A DNA stretch of 64,000 nucleotides from Nocardia paucivorans NBRC 100373 (GCF_000308675.1 NZ_BAGE01000046.1:248001-312000); one strand, 5' to 3'. Numbered from the stretch's first letter, positions 42,176-50,951 are shown. A program made the numbers and translations. Notes: a model not told the origin generated them from the letters alone.

Positions 42176-42948
42176 CCGCGCCCGGCTCGGTCCGGACCGT
42201 TCCCCGGGCGGCACAACGCCGCGCGGAACGGTTACGGCTGCTGCTGCAACCGGCGCTGGCCCTCGCCCTGGCGGTGGGGGTGCTGGTGTGGGCTTTCGCC
42301 CGCGACCTCACCGCCACTCAACGGGCGAGCCTGCGCCCGGGCACCATCGCGACCGTCACCTGGCAGCATGTGCTGATCACCGTCACGGTGGTGGCCATCG
42401 TCCTGGTCGTCGCGGTTCCCCTGGGCACAATGCTGACCCGACCGGGATACCGCCGACTCGCTCCGCTTTTCGTCGGAGTCGCCAATATCGGCGCGGCCGC
42501 CCCGGCCATCGGTCTGATCGTGCTGTTCTACCTGGTCACCGAAACCACCGGTTTCTGGATCGGGGTGGCGCCCATCGCCTTCTACTCGCTGCTGCCGGTG
42601 CTGCGCAATACGATCCTCGGATATCGGCAGGTGGATCCCGCTCTCATCGATGCCGGTCGTGGGCAGGGCATGTCCTCGGCCATGGTGCTGCGCCGGATCG
42701 AGTTCCCGCTCGCCATCCCCTACATCCTGGCCGGGCTGCGCACCTCCCTGGTGCTCGCTGTCGGCACCGCCACCCTGTCGTTCCTGGTGAGCGCGGGCGG
42801 GCTGGGCATCCTCATCGACACCGGTTACAAACTGCGCGACACCGTGACGCTGATGGTGGGCGCCGTACTCGCCGTCGCCCTGGCGCTGCTGGTGGACTGG
42901 TTGGGGGCCCTGGCCGAAGAATTCCTCGGACCGCGAGGGCTGCGATGA
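42172..42948 (+). CDS. Osmoprotectant ABC transporter permease (OpuCD-like), operon 1
   Basis: This second permease of the operon is 258 residues long. A cytoplasmic basic N-terminus leads to six predicted helices, the coupling loop DAGRGQGMSSAMVLRRIEFP near residue 160, and conserved GVANIGAAAPAIGLIVLFYL. Two permeases suggest a heterodimeric channel as in OpuC. The ATG at 42172 overlaps the ATPase stop as ATGA, and the stop overlaps the binding-protein start in the same way. Confidence 0.92.
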   Translation: MTAPGSVRTVPRAAQRRAERLRLLLQPALALALAVGVLVWAFARDLTATQRASLRPGTIATVTWQHVLITVTVVAIVLVVAVPLGTMLTRPGYRRLAPLFVGVANIGAAAPAIGLIVLFYLVTETTGFWIGVAPIAFYSLLPVLRNTILGYRQVDPALIDAGRGQGMSSAMVLRRIEFPLAIPYILAGLRTSLVLAVGTATLSFLVSAGGLGILIDTGYKLRDTVTLMVGAVLAVALALLVDWLGALAEEFLGPRGLR

Positions 42949-43943
42949 GCGGCCGATCCCGGCGCAGCGCCGCCTTCGGCACGGTAGCCGTCGTCCTCTA
43001 CGCCCTGGCGACCCTCCTCACCGGCTGCGGCCTCGAATCCGGTGGCGCCGTTCCGCTGCGAGTCGGCCCGGGCAGTATCCGGCCGGTTCCGGAGTTGACG
43101 GGCGTCCCGATCACCGTGGGTTCCAAGGATTTCACCGAACAGAACATCCTCGGCTATCTCATCGAGTTCGCCATGGTCGCCGCCGGGGCCGATGTCCGCG
43201 ACCTCACCGATATCCAGGGCTCCAACAGTCTGCGCGATGCGCAGCTGCACGGTCAGATCGATCTCGCCTACGACTACACCGGCACCGGCTGGATGAACTA
43301 TCTCGGCAACGAAATCCCCGTGGCCGGCGAGCTCGGTCAGTTCGAAGCCGTCCGCGATGCCGACCTGGCCGCGCACGGCATGGTGTGGACGGCCATGGCC
43401 CCCATGAACAACACCTACGCCCTGGTCACCAACCGGACCACCGCCGAAACCACCGGTGTGCGCACCCTCTCCGACTATGCCCACCTGGTGAATTCCGACG
43501 CCGAGGCCGCGGCAACCTGCGTCGGCACCGAATTCAATGTCCGGCAGGACGGTTTCCCCGGTATGGCGCGGAAATACGGTATCGACGAGAACACCGTGCG
43601 CAAATACATCATCCAGGACGCCCTCGTCTACACCTCCGTGGCCGACGGCCGCCGCTGCCGTTTCGGTTCGGTGGCCGTCACCGACGGACGTATCCCCGCC
43701 CTCGACCTGGTCGTACTCGACGACGATCTGGGCCATTTCCCCAAATACAATGCGGCCCTGGTCATGCGTGCCGACTTCGCCGCCGCCCATCCCCGGGTCG
43801 CCGAGGTCATGGCGCCCGTCTCCGCACGGCTCACCAACGCGGCCATCACCGAACTCAACCGTCAGGTCGATGTCGAGGGTCGCGAACCGGCGGAGGTGGC
43901 GCGCGACTGGATGGTGGCGCAGGGATTCGTCACCGCGCGATGA
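42945..43943 (+). CDS. Osmoprotectant-binding lipoprotein (OpuCC/ProX-like), operon 1
   Basis: This 332-residue extracellular solute-binding protein has a lipoprotein signal ending LLTGCG near residue 26. The mature part has the type II glycine-betaine fold: ITVGSKDFTEQNILGYL, NSLRDAQLHGQIDLAYDYTG, APMNNTYALV and a late VLDDDLGHFPKYNAALV. Family members bind betaine, choline or carnitine through an aromatic box, and the exact ligand is not readable here. The ATG at 42945 overlaps the permease stop. The frame is also open upstream to 41790, which is a chance extension across the ATPase and permease. Confidence 0.92.
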   Translation: MSGRSRRSAAFGTVAVVLYALATLLTGCGLESGGAVPLRVGPGSIRPVPELTGVPITVGSKDFTEQNILGYLIEFAMVAAGADVRDLTDIQGSNSLRDAQLHGQIDLAYDYTGTGWMNYLGNEIPVAGELGQFEAVRDADLAAHGMVWTAMAPMNNTYALVTNRTTAETTGVRTLSDYAHLVNSDAEAAATCVGTEFNVRQDGFPGMARKYGIDENTVRKYIIQDALVYTSVADGRRCRFGSVAVTDGRIPALDLVVLDDDLGHFPKYNAALVMRADFAAAHPRVAEVMAPVSARLTNAAITELNRQVDVEGREPAEVARDWMVAQGFVTAR

Positions 43944-44003
43944 GTTCCCGTCCCACCGGCCGACCCCCGACCGGTGTTCGACGATGCCCGGTACTGTGAA
44001 CTC

Positions 44004-44585
44004 ATGATCACGCTCAAGAAAGAAGACGGTGCAGCGGATCTCGCGGGGATTACCAAGCTGAGTGTCGGAGTGAGCTGGGACCCGTCCGCGGGCACCAGCG
44101 GCGGAGCGCTCGGCTGGGCACGTCGTAAGCGCGGGGTGGACCTGGATCTGATCGCCATCCTCATGCAGGGCAGCGAGCCGGTGCGCTTCGCCGGACTCGA
44201 TTCGCTCGACCCCCTGGGCAATGGCGCGGTCCTGCACACCGGTGACGAACAGACCGGCGCCGCGTCCGGCGACGACGAAACCGTGCACGTCACCTTCGCG
44301 GACGTTCCGAGCGCCATCGACTCCATCATCTTCGTCGCCGCGGCCTTCAAGAGGGGTTCCTCGTTCGACAAGGCGAACAACATCTCGTTCAAGATCTACG
44401 ACTCCACCGGTGGCAGCAGCCAGCAGGTCGCCGATATCTGGCCGTCGCTGCTCGGCAACGACAACGCCAATGCCGTCGCTCGCGCCTTCCGCAACGGCAA
44501 TGTCTGGCAGCTCGAGGTGCTCAACCGCAAGGGCAAGATCAAGCAGGGCGACAAACAGGCCCTGCTGCGCTTCGCGATGGCCTGA
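44004..44585 (+). CDS. TerD-family stress protein
   Basis: This 193-residue TerD-domain protein has the typical VGVSWDP near residue 25, DLDLIAILMQ near 50, the acidic calcium-binding-type HTGDEQTGAASGDDETVHV near 80, the hydrophobic IIFVAAAF, and WQLEVLNRKGKIKQGDKQAL near the end. TerD proteins bind calcium and are linked to tellurite and other stress responses or to membrane-associated complexes. No other ter genes are nearby, so it is a stand-alone member. The ATG at 44004 is chosen because family proteins start close to MxxLxK. There is no obvious ribosome site. Confidence 0.9.
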   Translation: MITLKKEDGAADLAGITKLSVGVSWDPSAGTSGGALGWARRKRGVDLDLIAILMQGSEPVRFAGLDSLDPLGNGAVLHTGDEQTGAASGDDETVHVTFADVPSAIDSIIFVAAAFKRGSSFDKANNISFKIYDSTGGSSQQVADIWPSLLGNDNANAVARAFRNGNVWQLEVLNRKGKIKQGDKQALLRFAMA

Positions 44586-44627
44586 GCGGCAACCGGTGCG
44601 ACCGACACCCGAGCCGTCCGGGCGGCG

Positions 44628-45041
44628 TCAACCGGCCGACCAGCCCAACCAACGCGTAACCCGGATCGCGAGCACCGGACCCGGCGGCGGCTGGGTCCGG
44701 TACACCGGGTAGCGCGCGGTCAGCTGCTCCACGGCCGTGCGCGCCTCATCGGCCTCGACCAATCGCGCCGTACCGTCGGCGCGCACCCACCACAGCCGAT
44801 CCCAGTCCTCGCTGTAATGGTCGACCAGTACGGCCACATTCGGATTCGCCGCAATGTTCTCCAACCGACGTAACGCGGTTGTCGACTTGGGTTTGGCGTC
44901 GACACTCGTATAGACGATGTCGCCGACCGCTGCGAAAACGATGGGCACGAGATGCGGATTCCCGCTCCGGGTGACCGTCGCCAGTCGCGCCACCCGCCCT
45001 TGGGCGAAACGCTCTCGCGCCTGTTCTTCGCTCAACCGCAC
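44628..45041 (-). CDS. PPOX-class F420-dependent protein (TIGR03668-like)
   Basis: This 137-residue split-barrel protein has ARERFAQGRVARLATVTRSG, PHLVPIVFAAVGDIVYTSVD, the phosphate-contacting KPKSTTALRRLENI, VAVLVDHYSEDWDRLWWVRA and a closing ITRWLGWS-type end. This pattern fits the F420-linked PPOX subgroup TIGR03668. The reaction is unknown. GTG at 45041 has AGGAGGG 7 bases upstream. It is convergent with terD. F420 supply is indicated by fbiC in this window. Confidence 0.88.
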   Translation of the reverse strand: MRLSEEQARERFAQGRVARLATVTRSGNPHLVPIVFAAVGDIVYTSVDAKPKSTTALRRLENIAANPNVAVLVDHYSEDWDRLWWVRADGTARLVEADEARTAVEQLTARYPVYRTQPPPGPVLAIRVTRWLGWSAG

Positions 45042-45074
45042 AACGCCGCCCTCCTACCGGGTCGCCCCCACACC

Positions 45075-45290
45075 ATGGTCGCGCATCCCGACAATGTCGG
45101 TCCCGCTACCTCGGGCTACATCGTGCCCTTCACCGATGCGTTCAGCCCCGACGAATCGCGGCCCGGAATTCATCGGCATGTGGCCCCTTCACCTGAAAAG
45201 CAACCGTCGCAGGCGATAGAGGTCCATGCGCTCACCGCGCCGGTCCGGGAACAATGGACCGGGCCGATTCGCGCAGATCATCGAGGGTGA
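45075..45290 (+). CDS. Possible small hypothetical protein
   Basis: A 71-residue frame starts MVAHPDNVGPATSGYIVPF and ends ADHRG. Codon third positions are GC-rich in the first 35 codons, like real genes here, but less so later. It has no clear ribosome site and overlaps the minus-strand Clp-N fragment. I recognise no domain. It may be a remnant or chance frame. Confidence 0.2.
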   Translation: MVAHPDNVGPATSGYIVPFTDAFSPDESRPGIHRHVAPSPEKQPSQAIEVHALTAPVREQWTGPIRADHRG

Positions 45291-45405
45291 ACGTATTACG
45301 TCCGAGCCGTTGCCGGCGAACGGCGAGAGGCGATGGCGGAGAGTCGAGAATCGCGCACAGCAACTCCCCCACCCCCAACCAATTGTGTCCTGTCTCGGCG
45401 GCCAT
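45232..45405 (-). CDS. Small Clp-N-like protein or gene remnant
   Basis: The 57-residue frame starts MAAETGHNWLGVGELLCAIL and continues LDSPPSPLAVRRQRLG. This closely follows the second half of a Clp N-terminal repeat (A-x-E-x-GH-x-x-xG-x-EHLL-x-A-L-L-D). The first half of the repeat is not intact: upstream in-frame residues (FSCSAPAAGV) fit only loosely. The gene is therefore either a very short adaptor-like protein or the remains of a longer ClpC/ClpS-like gene. A perfect 15-bp palindrome lies 33 bases upstream of this ATG. Confidence 0.4.
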   Translation of the reverse strand: MAAETGHNWLGVGELLCAILDSPPSPLAVRRQRLGRNTFTLDDLRESARSIVPGPAR

Positions 45406-45437
45406 GACACCAGCCGCTGGAGCGCTGCATGAGAATC

Positions 45438-45452
45438 CTGTCACTGTGACAG
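45438..45452. promoter_or_regulatory. Perfect 15-base palindrome CTGTCAC-T-GTGACAG
   Basis: Two 7-base arms flank a single T, the form of a dimeric repressor operator. It lies 33 bases upstream of the Clp-N-like frame on the minus strand and 80 bases past the stop of the cupin gene. Its regulator is unknown. Confidence 0.5.
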
Positions 45453-45531
45453 TTGTTTCGTCGCCGCGATGCGCCCGGTCCACGCAGCGCACCATCGTGG
45501 CGATCGAAGCACGTGAACCACCACGTCCGCG

Positions 45532-45951
45532 CTATCGGTCCGCGACGGCAGGAGGTTCGCCGGCAAGTGTCCCGGTGGTGGAGGTGATGTGCTCGGGAAT
45601 CTCACCCGCATAGTCGCCCGTGGTGAGTGTGCCGGACGGTTCGAACAGCATCAATGTCGCACCGTCGTCCGAGACCGGGCGGTGTTCGGCGCCCCGGGGG
45701 ACGACGAAGACGTCGTTTCGTCCGAGTCGGACACAGCGCTCGGGTCGGCCCGTCTCGCGCAGATGGATGTCGAGCGCTCCGTCGAGCACGAGGAACAGCT
45801 CGTCGGTATCGCCGTGCGCGTGCCAGACATACTCGCCACGCACTTTGACGAGTCGAATGTCCCAGTCGTTGACCCGGGTGAGGATACGCGGATTCCACAG
45901 ATCGTCGAAGGAGGCGAGAACTCGGTCGATATTCGAGGTCGAAGACTGCAT
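45532..45951 (-). CDS. Cupin-domain protein
   Basis: This 139-residue single-domain cupin has the two conserved motifs: GEYVWHAHGDTDELFLVLDG with His and Glu metal ligands near residue 45, and VPRGAEHRPVSDDGATLMLF near 85 with the third His. Small cupins bind a metal and act as isomerases, dioxygenases or sugar-binding proteins. The last is suggested by its similarity in length to mannose-isomerase-like cupins, but nothing fixes it. The ATG at 45951 is 52 bases from the divergent GlxA-type regulator, which is the probable controller. Confidence 0.85.
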   Translation of the reverse strand: MQSSTSNIDRVLASFDDLWNPRILTRVNDWDIRLVKVRGEYVWHAHGDTDELFLVLDGALDIHLRETGRPERCVRLGRNDVFVVPRGAEHRPVSDDGATLMLFEPSGTLTTGDYAGEIPEHITSTTGTLAGEPPAVADR

Positions 45952-46003
45952 AGGCTCATGCTGACGTTTGCCCACCCATCTTCGACAGTGCGATAAATAG
46001 CAT

Positions 46004-47074
46004 ATGTCGAAAGAATCCTCGCACCCCCGGCGCCACCGCATGGTGGCGCTCGTCGACGAGGGTTCGAACCCGTTCGAGCTGGCGTGCATCACCGAGGTGT
46101 TCGGTATCGACCGCCCCGAAGCCGGTGGAATGCTGTACGACTTCCGGCTCTGCGCCCGGAAAACGGGTGTGCGGATGCGGCAGAACTTCTTCACCATGAC
46201 CGGAATAGCGGGCCTGGATGCCCTCGACGAGGCCGATACCGTCATCGTGCCGAACCGCCCCGATACCGCCGTCCCGCACCATCCGGCGGTACTGACCGCG
46301 ATCGCCCGCGCCCACGACCGCGGCGCGCGTCTCGTCGGCATGTGCAGCGGCGCCTTCACCCTCGCCGAGGCCGGTGTCCTGTCCGGGCGCCGGGCGACAC
46401 TTCACTGGCAGTGGGCCGACGAATTCCGCCGCCGCTTCCCCGACGTCGTGGTGGACGAAGAAGTCCTGTTCGTCGACGACGGCGATATCCTCACCTCGGC
46501 GGGCAGCGCCGCCGCGCTCGACCTCGCCCTGTATATCGTGGGCCGAGACCACGGCGCCGATATCGCGACGACCGTGGCCCGCCGCCTCGTTTTCGCAGCC
46601 CACCGGCCCGGCGGTCAACGACAGTTCATCGAACGCCCGGTGCCGCGCGGCGACGGATCATCGCTGGACACGGCCTTGGCCTGGGCCGAACACCACGCGA
46701 CCGAACCCCTCACCGTGAAGGACATCGCACGGCGGGCCGCGATGAGCCCGGCCACCCTGCATCGTAGGTTCCGCGCGGAACTCGGCCATACCCCATTGGA
46801 ATGGTTGTCCTCGATACGGCTCGCGCACGCGCGTCGACTCCTGGAAACCACCACCCTGTCGGTCGAGCAGGTCGCGTCGGCCAGCGGCCTGGGCACGCCC
46901 GCGAACCTGCGTGCCCGTCTCGCCGCCGAGACCGGACTTTCACCGACCGCATACCGCAGGCAGTTCCGCACCCCCACACGGTCGGCACGTGATGCTCCCG
47001 CCGACCATGGTCAAGCGCGCGCCTCTTCCCACAGCCGCCGCACGATCGACGCGGCCGAATCCGGTACCGCGTGA
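46004..47074 (+). CDS. GlxA-family regulator (DJ-1/PfpI plus AraC HTH)
   Basis: This 356-residue protein has a DJ-1/PfpI-like N-terminal domain (VALVDEGSNPFELACITEVFG, the elbow GMCSGAFTLAEAGVL with Cys, LHWQWADEF) and a C-terminal AraC HTH pair (LTVKDIARRAAMSPATLHRRF, SVEQVASASGLGTPANLRARL). Such proteins are transcriptional activators that have usually lost the protease function. Divergent placement from the cupin gene suggests control of that gene. The 3' end overlaps the opposing nitronate monooxygenase by 64 bases. Confidence 0.9.
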   Translation: MSKESSHPRRHRMVALVDEGSNPFELACITEVFGIDRPEAGGMLYDFRLCARKTGVRMRQNFFTMTGIAGLDALDEADTVIVPNRPDTAVPHHPAVLTAIARAHDRGARLVGMCSGAFTLAEAGVLSGRRATLHWQWADEFRRRFPDVVVDEEVLFVDDGDILTSAGSAAALDLALYIVGRDHGADIATTVARRLVFAAHRPGGQRQFIERPVPRGDGSSLDTALAWAEHHATEPLTVKDIARRAAMSPATLHRRFRAELGHTPLEWLSSIRLAHARRLLETTTLSVEQVASASGLGTPANLRARLAAETGLSPTAYRRQFRTPTRSARDAPADHGQARASSHSRRTIDAAESGTA

Positions 47075-48039
47075 CGGAACGTGGTACCGGCCCACAATGC
47101 CATATCCTCGGCGTTCCCCTGCTCGGCGGCCGCCGCGCGCAGCGGACTCGTGAGATGGTGCACCTGCGGATACGCCGCGGGCGCCGAACGGTCGTAGGTC
47201 TCGATGAAAGTGTTCGCCAATCCTCGGGCGGGTCGCCCGGAGAAGGCCCGCGTCACCACCGTACGGGTGTATCGCGGGTCGCCGAGCGCGTCCTTGTGCG
47301 CCCGCTTCGCCCCGGATTCGGGGGTGCGGAGGAATACGGTGCCGAGCTGGACCGCCACCGCCCCGTATGCGAGCGCTTCGACGATCTGTCTTCCGGTGCC
47401 GATCCCACCGGCCGCTATCACCGGCACCGGAGACCACGGGACGATCTCGCCGAGCAACTCGGGCAGCGGCGTCGTGCCCGGTTCGTCCTCCACCCGGAAT
47501 GTGGCGCGATGCCCGCCCGCGTCCGGTCCCTGCACACACAGCGCGTCGACCCGGGCGTCCACCGCGGCATGGGCCTCCTCGGGAGCGGTCACGGTCGCGA
47601 CCACCGCGCAACCGGCGTCGTGGAGCCTGTGGATCGTCTCCGCCGGTGGCAGACCGAAGGTCAGCGATACCACCGGTACGCGGTGCTCGACCAGCAGCGC
47701 TATCTTCTCGGCGAACCAATCGTCATCGCGTTCGCGGATCGGCGGTGGTTCGACCCCGTACCGCTGGGTGGTTTCGCGCAACCGCGACCGGTATTCCTCG
47801 ACGACGCGCAGATCCCAGGAATTCTCCTGGGGAACGAAGACGTTCACACCGAACGGCCTGTCCGTACGCGTGCCTACCTCGCGGATCTGGGCGTCCAATG
47901 CCGCCGGGGTCTTGTATCCGGCGGCCAGGAACCCCAACCCTCCCGCTTCGCAGACGTGCACGACCAGGTCCGGAGTCGAGGGACCCCCCGCCATCGGGGC
48001 AGCGATCAGCGGAATCTCGAGTTCGCCGAACTGGAACAT
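47011..48039 (-). CDS. Nitronate monooxygenase (2-nitropropane dioxygenase family)
   Basis: This 342-residue FMN barrel enzyme oxidises nitronates such as propionate-3-nitronate. It shows PLIAAPMAGGPSTPDLV at the start, FGVNVFVPQ near 68, VVSLTFGLP, ALCVQGPDAGGHRATF near 175 with the catalytic-type His, and the phosphate-binding IAAGGIGTGRQIVEALAYGA near 215. The ATG at 48039 has GGGAGG 4 bases upstream. The FMN-dependent class I form is likely. The substrate in the cell is unknown. Confidence 0.9.
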   Translation of the reverse strand: MFQFGELEIPLIAAPMAGGPSTPDLVVHVCEAGGLGFLAAGYKTPAALDAQIREVGTRTDRPFGVNVFVPQENSWDLRVVEEYRSRLRETTQRYGVEPPPIRERDDDWFAEKIALLVEHRVPVVSLTFGLPPAETIHRLHDAGCAVVATVTAPEEAHAAVDARVDALCVQGPDAGGHRATFRVEDEPGTTPLPELLGEIVPWSPVPVIAAGGIGTGRQIVEALAYGAVAVQLGTVFLRTPESGAKRAHKDALGDPRYTRTVVTRAFSGRPARGLANTFIETYDRSAPAAYPQVHHLTSPLRAAAAEQGNAEDMALWAGTTFRHAVPDSAASIVRRLWEEARA

Positions 48040-48127
48040 AGCGCCTCCCTCTATTCGTACTATCGCCCCGGTCTCCATCGGTCGGTGTTCGAAGCGGACA
48101 TCCTCGCCCACAACCCGTGAAGTCGGC

Positions 48128-48982
48128 TCACCAGGGGCCGCGTCCGAAGATGACGTCGAACTTCGTCGAACTCTCGAACACGGGATTGCCGTCCTTATCC
48201 CGCATGTCGTACATGGCCTTCGTCAATTCATCGATGGTTGTCTCCTGCACGGCATCCGACACCGCGGCATACGACTGAGTATTCTCGTCCCAGGTCAACG
48301 GGTTTTTCGGCACATTCCAGAAGGAATACACCTCAGGGGAGCCATCCTTCCCCGTACGGCCGGTGGCCATTGTGATGTGGTCGGCACTTGCGTTCCATAT
48401 GACAATATCGCCGCGTTGCGGCCGTGGATCGGACGGTTTCCCGGTGTAATGGTGACGCTCCCCCGGGATCAACCGGTCCGCTATGCGATGGCCCCATGCC
48501 TCGGCGTTTTCATCGCTTCTCGTACCGTCCGGGCGCCGCACCGGTTCGAACAGGTCGCATAGTTGATGTTTGTTCAACGCGCCGGCCATGGCCGCCGCAT
48601 AACCGATCATCTCCCCACAGTTCAGGCCGTAGTACTCGTTCAATGGCGCGAGGGGACCCTCTCGGCCCAGCCATGGCTCGAATTTCCGATAGCCCTGCTG
48701 CCAAAGCCTGTGGTCGTAGTTCGTCCACAGAGCCTTCTTTCGGGTATGGAGAAGCGTTTCGAGTACGTCCGCAACCCGCGACGGGACGTCCGCTGTATGC
48801 CCTTGCACAGGAGACTCGAACTCTTTCCCGGGGTATTTTCTGGCAATCTCCCAGTAGGGCTCGCGGTAGACGGGAGTCTCGGGGACGCGCATCTGTCGGG
48901 CATTGACCAGATCGCCACCCACCAATGTGTTCCATCCCTGGCGCATCTCTCTGGCTATCGCGTCGGTGCTTCGATAATGCAT
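48128..48982 (-). CDS. Hypothetical protein with papain-like Cys/His pattern
   Basis: The protein of about 284 residues is not a known family to me. The C-terminal half looks like a papain-fold enzyme: NEYYGLNCGEMIGYAAAM near residue 145 with a helix after Cys, then GDIVIWNASADHITMATG near 215 with His on a strand, and YSFWNVP after it. This recalls NlpC/P60- or toxin-type amidases. The N-terminal part is charged. There is no signal peptide. The start is unsure: the ATG at 48982 is used, and in-frame GTGs lie at 48991 and 49060. It is divergent from the LexA paralogue with 295 bases between. Confidence 0.65.
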   Translation of the reverse strand: MHYRSTDAIAREMRQGWNTLVGGDLVNARQMRVPETPVYREPYWEIARKYPGKEFESPVQGHTADVPSRVADVLETLLHTRKKALWTNYDHRLWQQGYRKFEPWLGREGPLAPLNEYYGLNCGEMIGYAAAMAGALNKHQLCDLFEPVRRPDGTRSDENAEAWGHRIADRLIPGERHHYTGKPSDPRPQRGDIVIWNASADHITMATGRTGKDGSPEVYSFWNVPKNPLTWDENTQSYAAVSDAVQETTIDELTKAMYDMRDKDGNPVFESSTKFDVIFGRGPW

Positions 48983-49277
48983 ACGACTCACCCCGTCGAC
49001 AACGGCGTTGACACGCCGTAGAAGCTCAGCAGTAACCGTTCCCCGGCAAAGGTTGGGCACGAGGCCAAGAATAGGAGCGATTCGAACAAACCCACCATGA
49101 GGGCAAGCCAATAGCAGCCCTGTGTGACCGATCGACCCGGAAGAAACTCTCCTCGCCACCGAACGGCTTCCAACCGGCCGACCACGATTCGTCGCTGCCC
49201 GGTACACCGCTTTGCCGGATCGTCCGGACAACGCCGTCGTCTTCGACCGTGACGGTACCCATGCATAGGATTCCCCG

Positions 49278-49922
49278 GTGACCGAATTCGACCACCTCGA
49301 CACCTCGACGCTGCCGCCGCGTCAGCGACGCATCCTGGCCACTATTCAGGATTGGGTGGTCCGCCACGGTTATGCGCCGAGCAACCGGCAGATCGCCGAC
49401 GCGGTGGGATTGCGTTCGTCCGCCACGGTGTCCAAACATCTGAAAAGCCTGGAGGAGCGCGGATTCCTGCGCCGGGGCCCAGGGGTGTCCCGGCCGATGG
49501 ATGTGCGACTGTTCCTGCACGCGGCCGAAACCCGGCGACCCGAAACCGATGCGGTCGCGGTCCCGGTGGTGGGTGATATCGCGGCCGGTGCCCCCATCCT
49601 CGCCGAGGAACACCTCGACGACGTGCTCACCCTGCCGCGCGATCTCGTCGGCCGTGGCATCCTGTTCGGCCTGCGGGTGCGCGGTGATTCGATGGTCGAC
49701 GCCGCCATCTGCGACGGCGATATCGTGGTGATCAGACAGCAGCCCGAGGCACATTCGGGTGAGATCGTGGCCGCCATGCTGGACGGGGAGGCCACGGTGA
49801 AGGTCTACCGTCGCCGCAACGGTCACGTCTATCTGGAGCCGCGCAACCCCGCCTACGAGGTCATCGATGGTGATCGCGCGGTGGTGCTCGGCAAGGTCGT
49901 CTCGGTGATGCGTCGCGTCTGA
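49278..49922 (+). CDS. LexA-family repressor, divergent paralogue
   Basis: This 214-residue LexA/S24 protein has an N-terminal winged HTH (PPRQRRILATIQDWVVRHGY, SNRQIADAVGLRSSATVSKH), the Ala-Gly self-cleavage site in VVGDIAAGAPI near residue 105, the catalytic Ser in RVRGDSMVDAAI near 140 and Lys in GEATVKVY near 177. All parts for self-cleavage are present. The N-terminus differs from the usual actinobacterial LexA, and lexA normally lies in another gene context, so this is probably a second LexA-like regulator. GTG at 49278 lies six bases after a possible TAGGAT -10, so it may be leaderless. No clear SOS box is seen. Confidence 0.87.
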   Translation: MTEFDHLDTSTLPPRQRRILATIQDWVVRHGYAPSNRQIADAVGLRSSATVSKHLKSLEERGFLRRGPGVSRPMDVRLFLHAAETRRPETDAVAVPVVGDIAAGAPILAEEHLDDVLTLPRDLVGRGILFGLRVRGDSMVDAAICDGDIVVIRQQPEAHSGEIVAAMLDGEATVKVYRRRNGHVYLEPRNPAYEVIDGDRAVVLGKVVSVMRRV

Positions 49923-49933
49923 GCCCGGCCCGA

Positions 49934-50809
49934 TCAGGCCGTGAGCGCGGGTGCGCCGCGTCGGGTCCGGGCGAACAGGAAGGCCGCGATCGCGGCCGGA
50001 ATGTTCATCAGGAATCCGTACAGACCCGCGGGCACGGCCATCGTCTCGTTGTCGAGCACGGTGGTGGCGATGGTGATCGCCAGCGCCGCATTGTGCACGC
50101 CGATCTCCATCCCGGCGGCGATCGCGTCCTCGCGCACCACCCCGAACGCCCGCGGCACCAGATAGCCGACCAGCAGACTGCATACGCACAGTAGTAGGGC
50201 GAGCACCCCCAACTCACCGATATGACCGGTGACGGTGTCGAATTCGGAGACCAGCGCCGCCACCACGACCAGCACCAACACCACCGCGGCGGCGATCTTC
50301 ACCGTCGACTGTCGGCGGGCCGCCCAGTCGGGAAACCGCCATCGCACCGTCATACCCGCCGCCACCGGCACCAGGACGACGGCGAACACCTGCACGACTT
50401 TCGCCGGTTGCAGCCCGATCGTGGCGCCGTCGTCGAGGAAGACCGCGCTCGACACACCCACCACCACGGGCAGGGTGAACACCGCGAGCACCGAGTTGAC
50501 CGCGGTGAGGGTGATGTTCAGCGCCACATTGCCGCCGGCGATATGACTGAACAGATTCGCGGAGGTACCACCGGGAGAGGCGACGAGCAGCATCATCCCG
50601 ACGGCGAGAACACCGTCGAGCCCGAACAGCCGAACCAACCCGAAACAGATCACCGGCAGAACGAGCAGCTGACACACCAGGGCGAGGAGGGTGAGTTTCG
50701 GATACTTCGCCACACGGACGAAATCGGCGACCGTCAGGGTGAGCCCGAGCCCGAACATCACGATGCCGAGTGCGAGCGGTAAGGCGACCGCGAAAAGCGT
50801 TGAACCCAT
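49934..50809 (-). CDS. Bile acid:sodium symporter (BASS) family transporter
   Basis: This 291-residue membrane protein has about nine to ten helices. It contains the BASS motifs ALGIVMFGLGLTLTVADF at the start, ASPGGTSANLFSHIAGGNVAL near 87 and GMEIGVHNAALAITIA near 238, the crossover helices that bind sodium and substrate. Bacterial relatives import organic anions, often pantoate- or taurocholate-like. The substrate is unknown. The ATG at 50809 has GGGAGG 8 bases upstream. It is convergent with the LexA-like gene, 11 bases away. Confidence 0.9.
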   Translation of the reverse strand: MGSTLFAVALPLALGIVMFGLGLTLTVADFVRVAKYPKLTLLALVCQLLVLPVICFGLVRLFGLDGVLAVGMMLLVASPGGTSANLFSHIAGGNVALNITLTAVNSVLAVFTLPVVVGVSSAVFLDDGATIGLQPAKVVQVFAVVLVPVAAGMTVRWRFPDWAARRQSTVKIAAAVVLVLVVVAALVSEFDTVTGHIGELGVLALLLCVCSLLVGYLVPRAFGVVREDAIAAGMEIGVHNAALAITIATTVLDNETMAVPAGLYGFLMNIPAAIAAFLFARTRRGAPALTA

Positions 50810-50951
50810 ACACCATCCTCCCGACGGCCGAGTCTGGTCCGCCGCGGCGGACCCCGTCAAACCGGACGCACCGCCGACCCCGGCGATGACCGGGAACGGT
50901 GGCCGGGATCATAGGATGGGCATATCCGCCCCTAGGCCAGAGAGGTGACAG

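Noticed and set aside
41790..42944. Upstream extension of the operon 1 binding-protein frame to 717 residues
   Set aside because: The extension overlaps the ATPase and permease and is not protein-like. The lipoprotein signal at 42945 with an ATGA overlap defines the real start.
49081..49110. SOS box upstream of the LexA paralogue
   Set aside because: A single CGAAC half-site is present without the matching GTTCG at the right distance.
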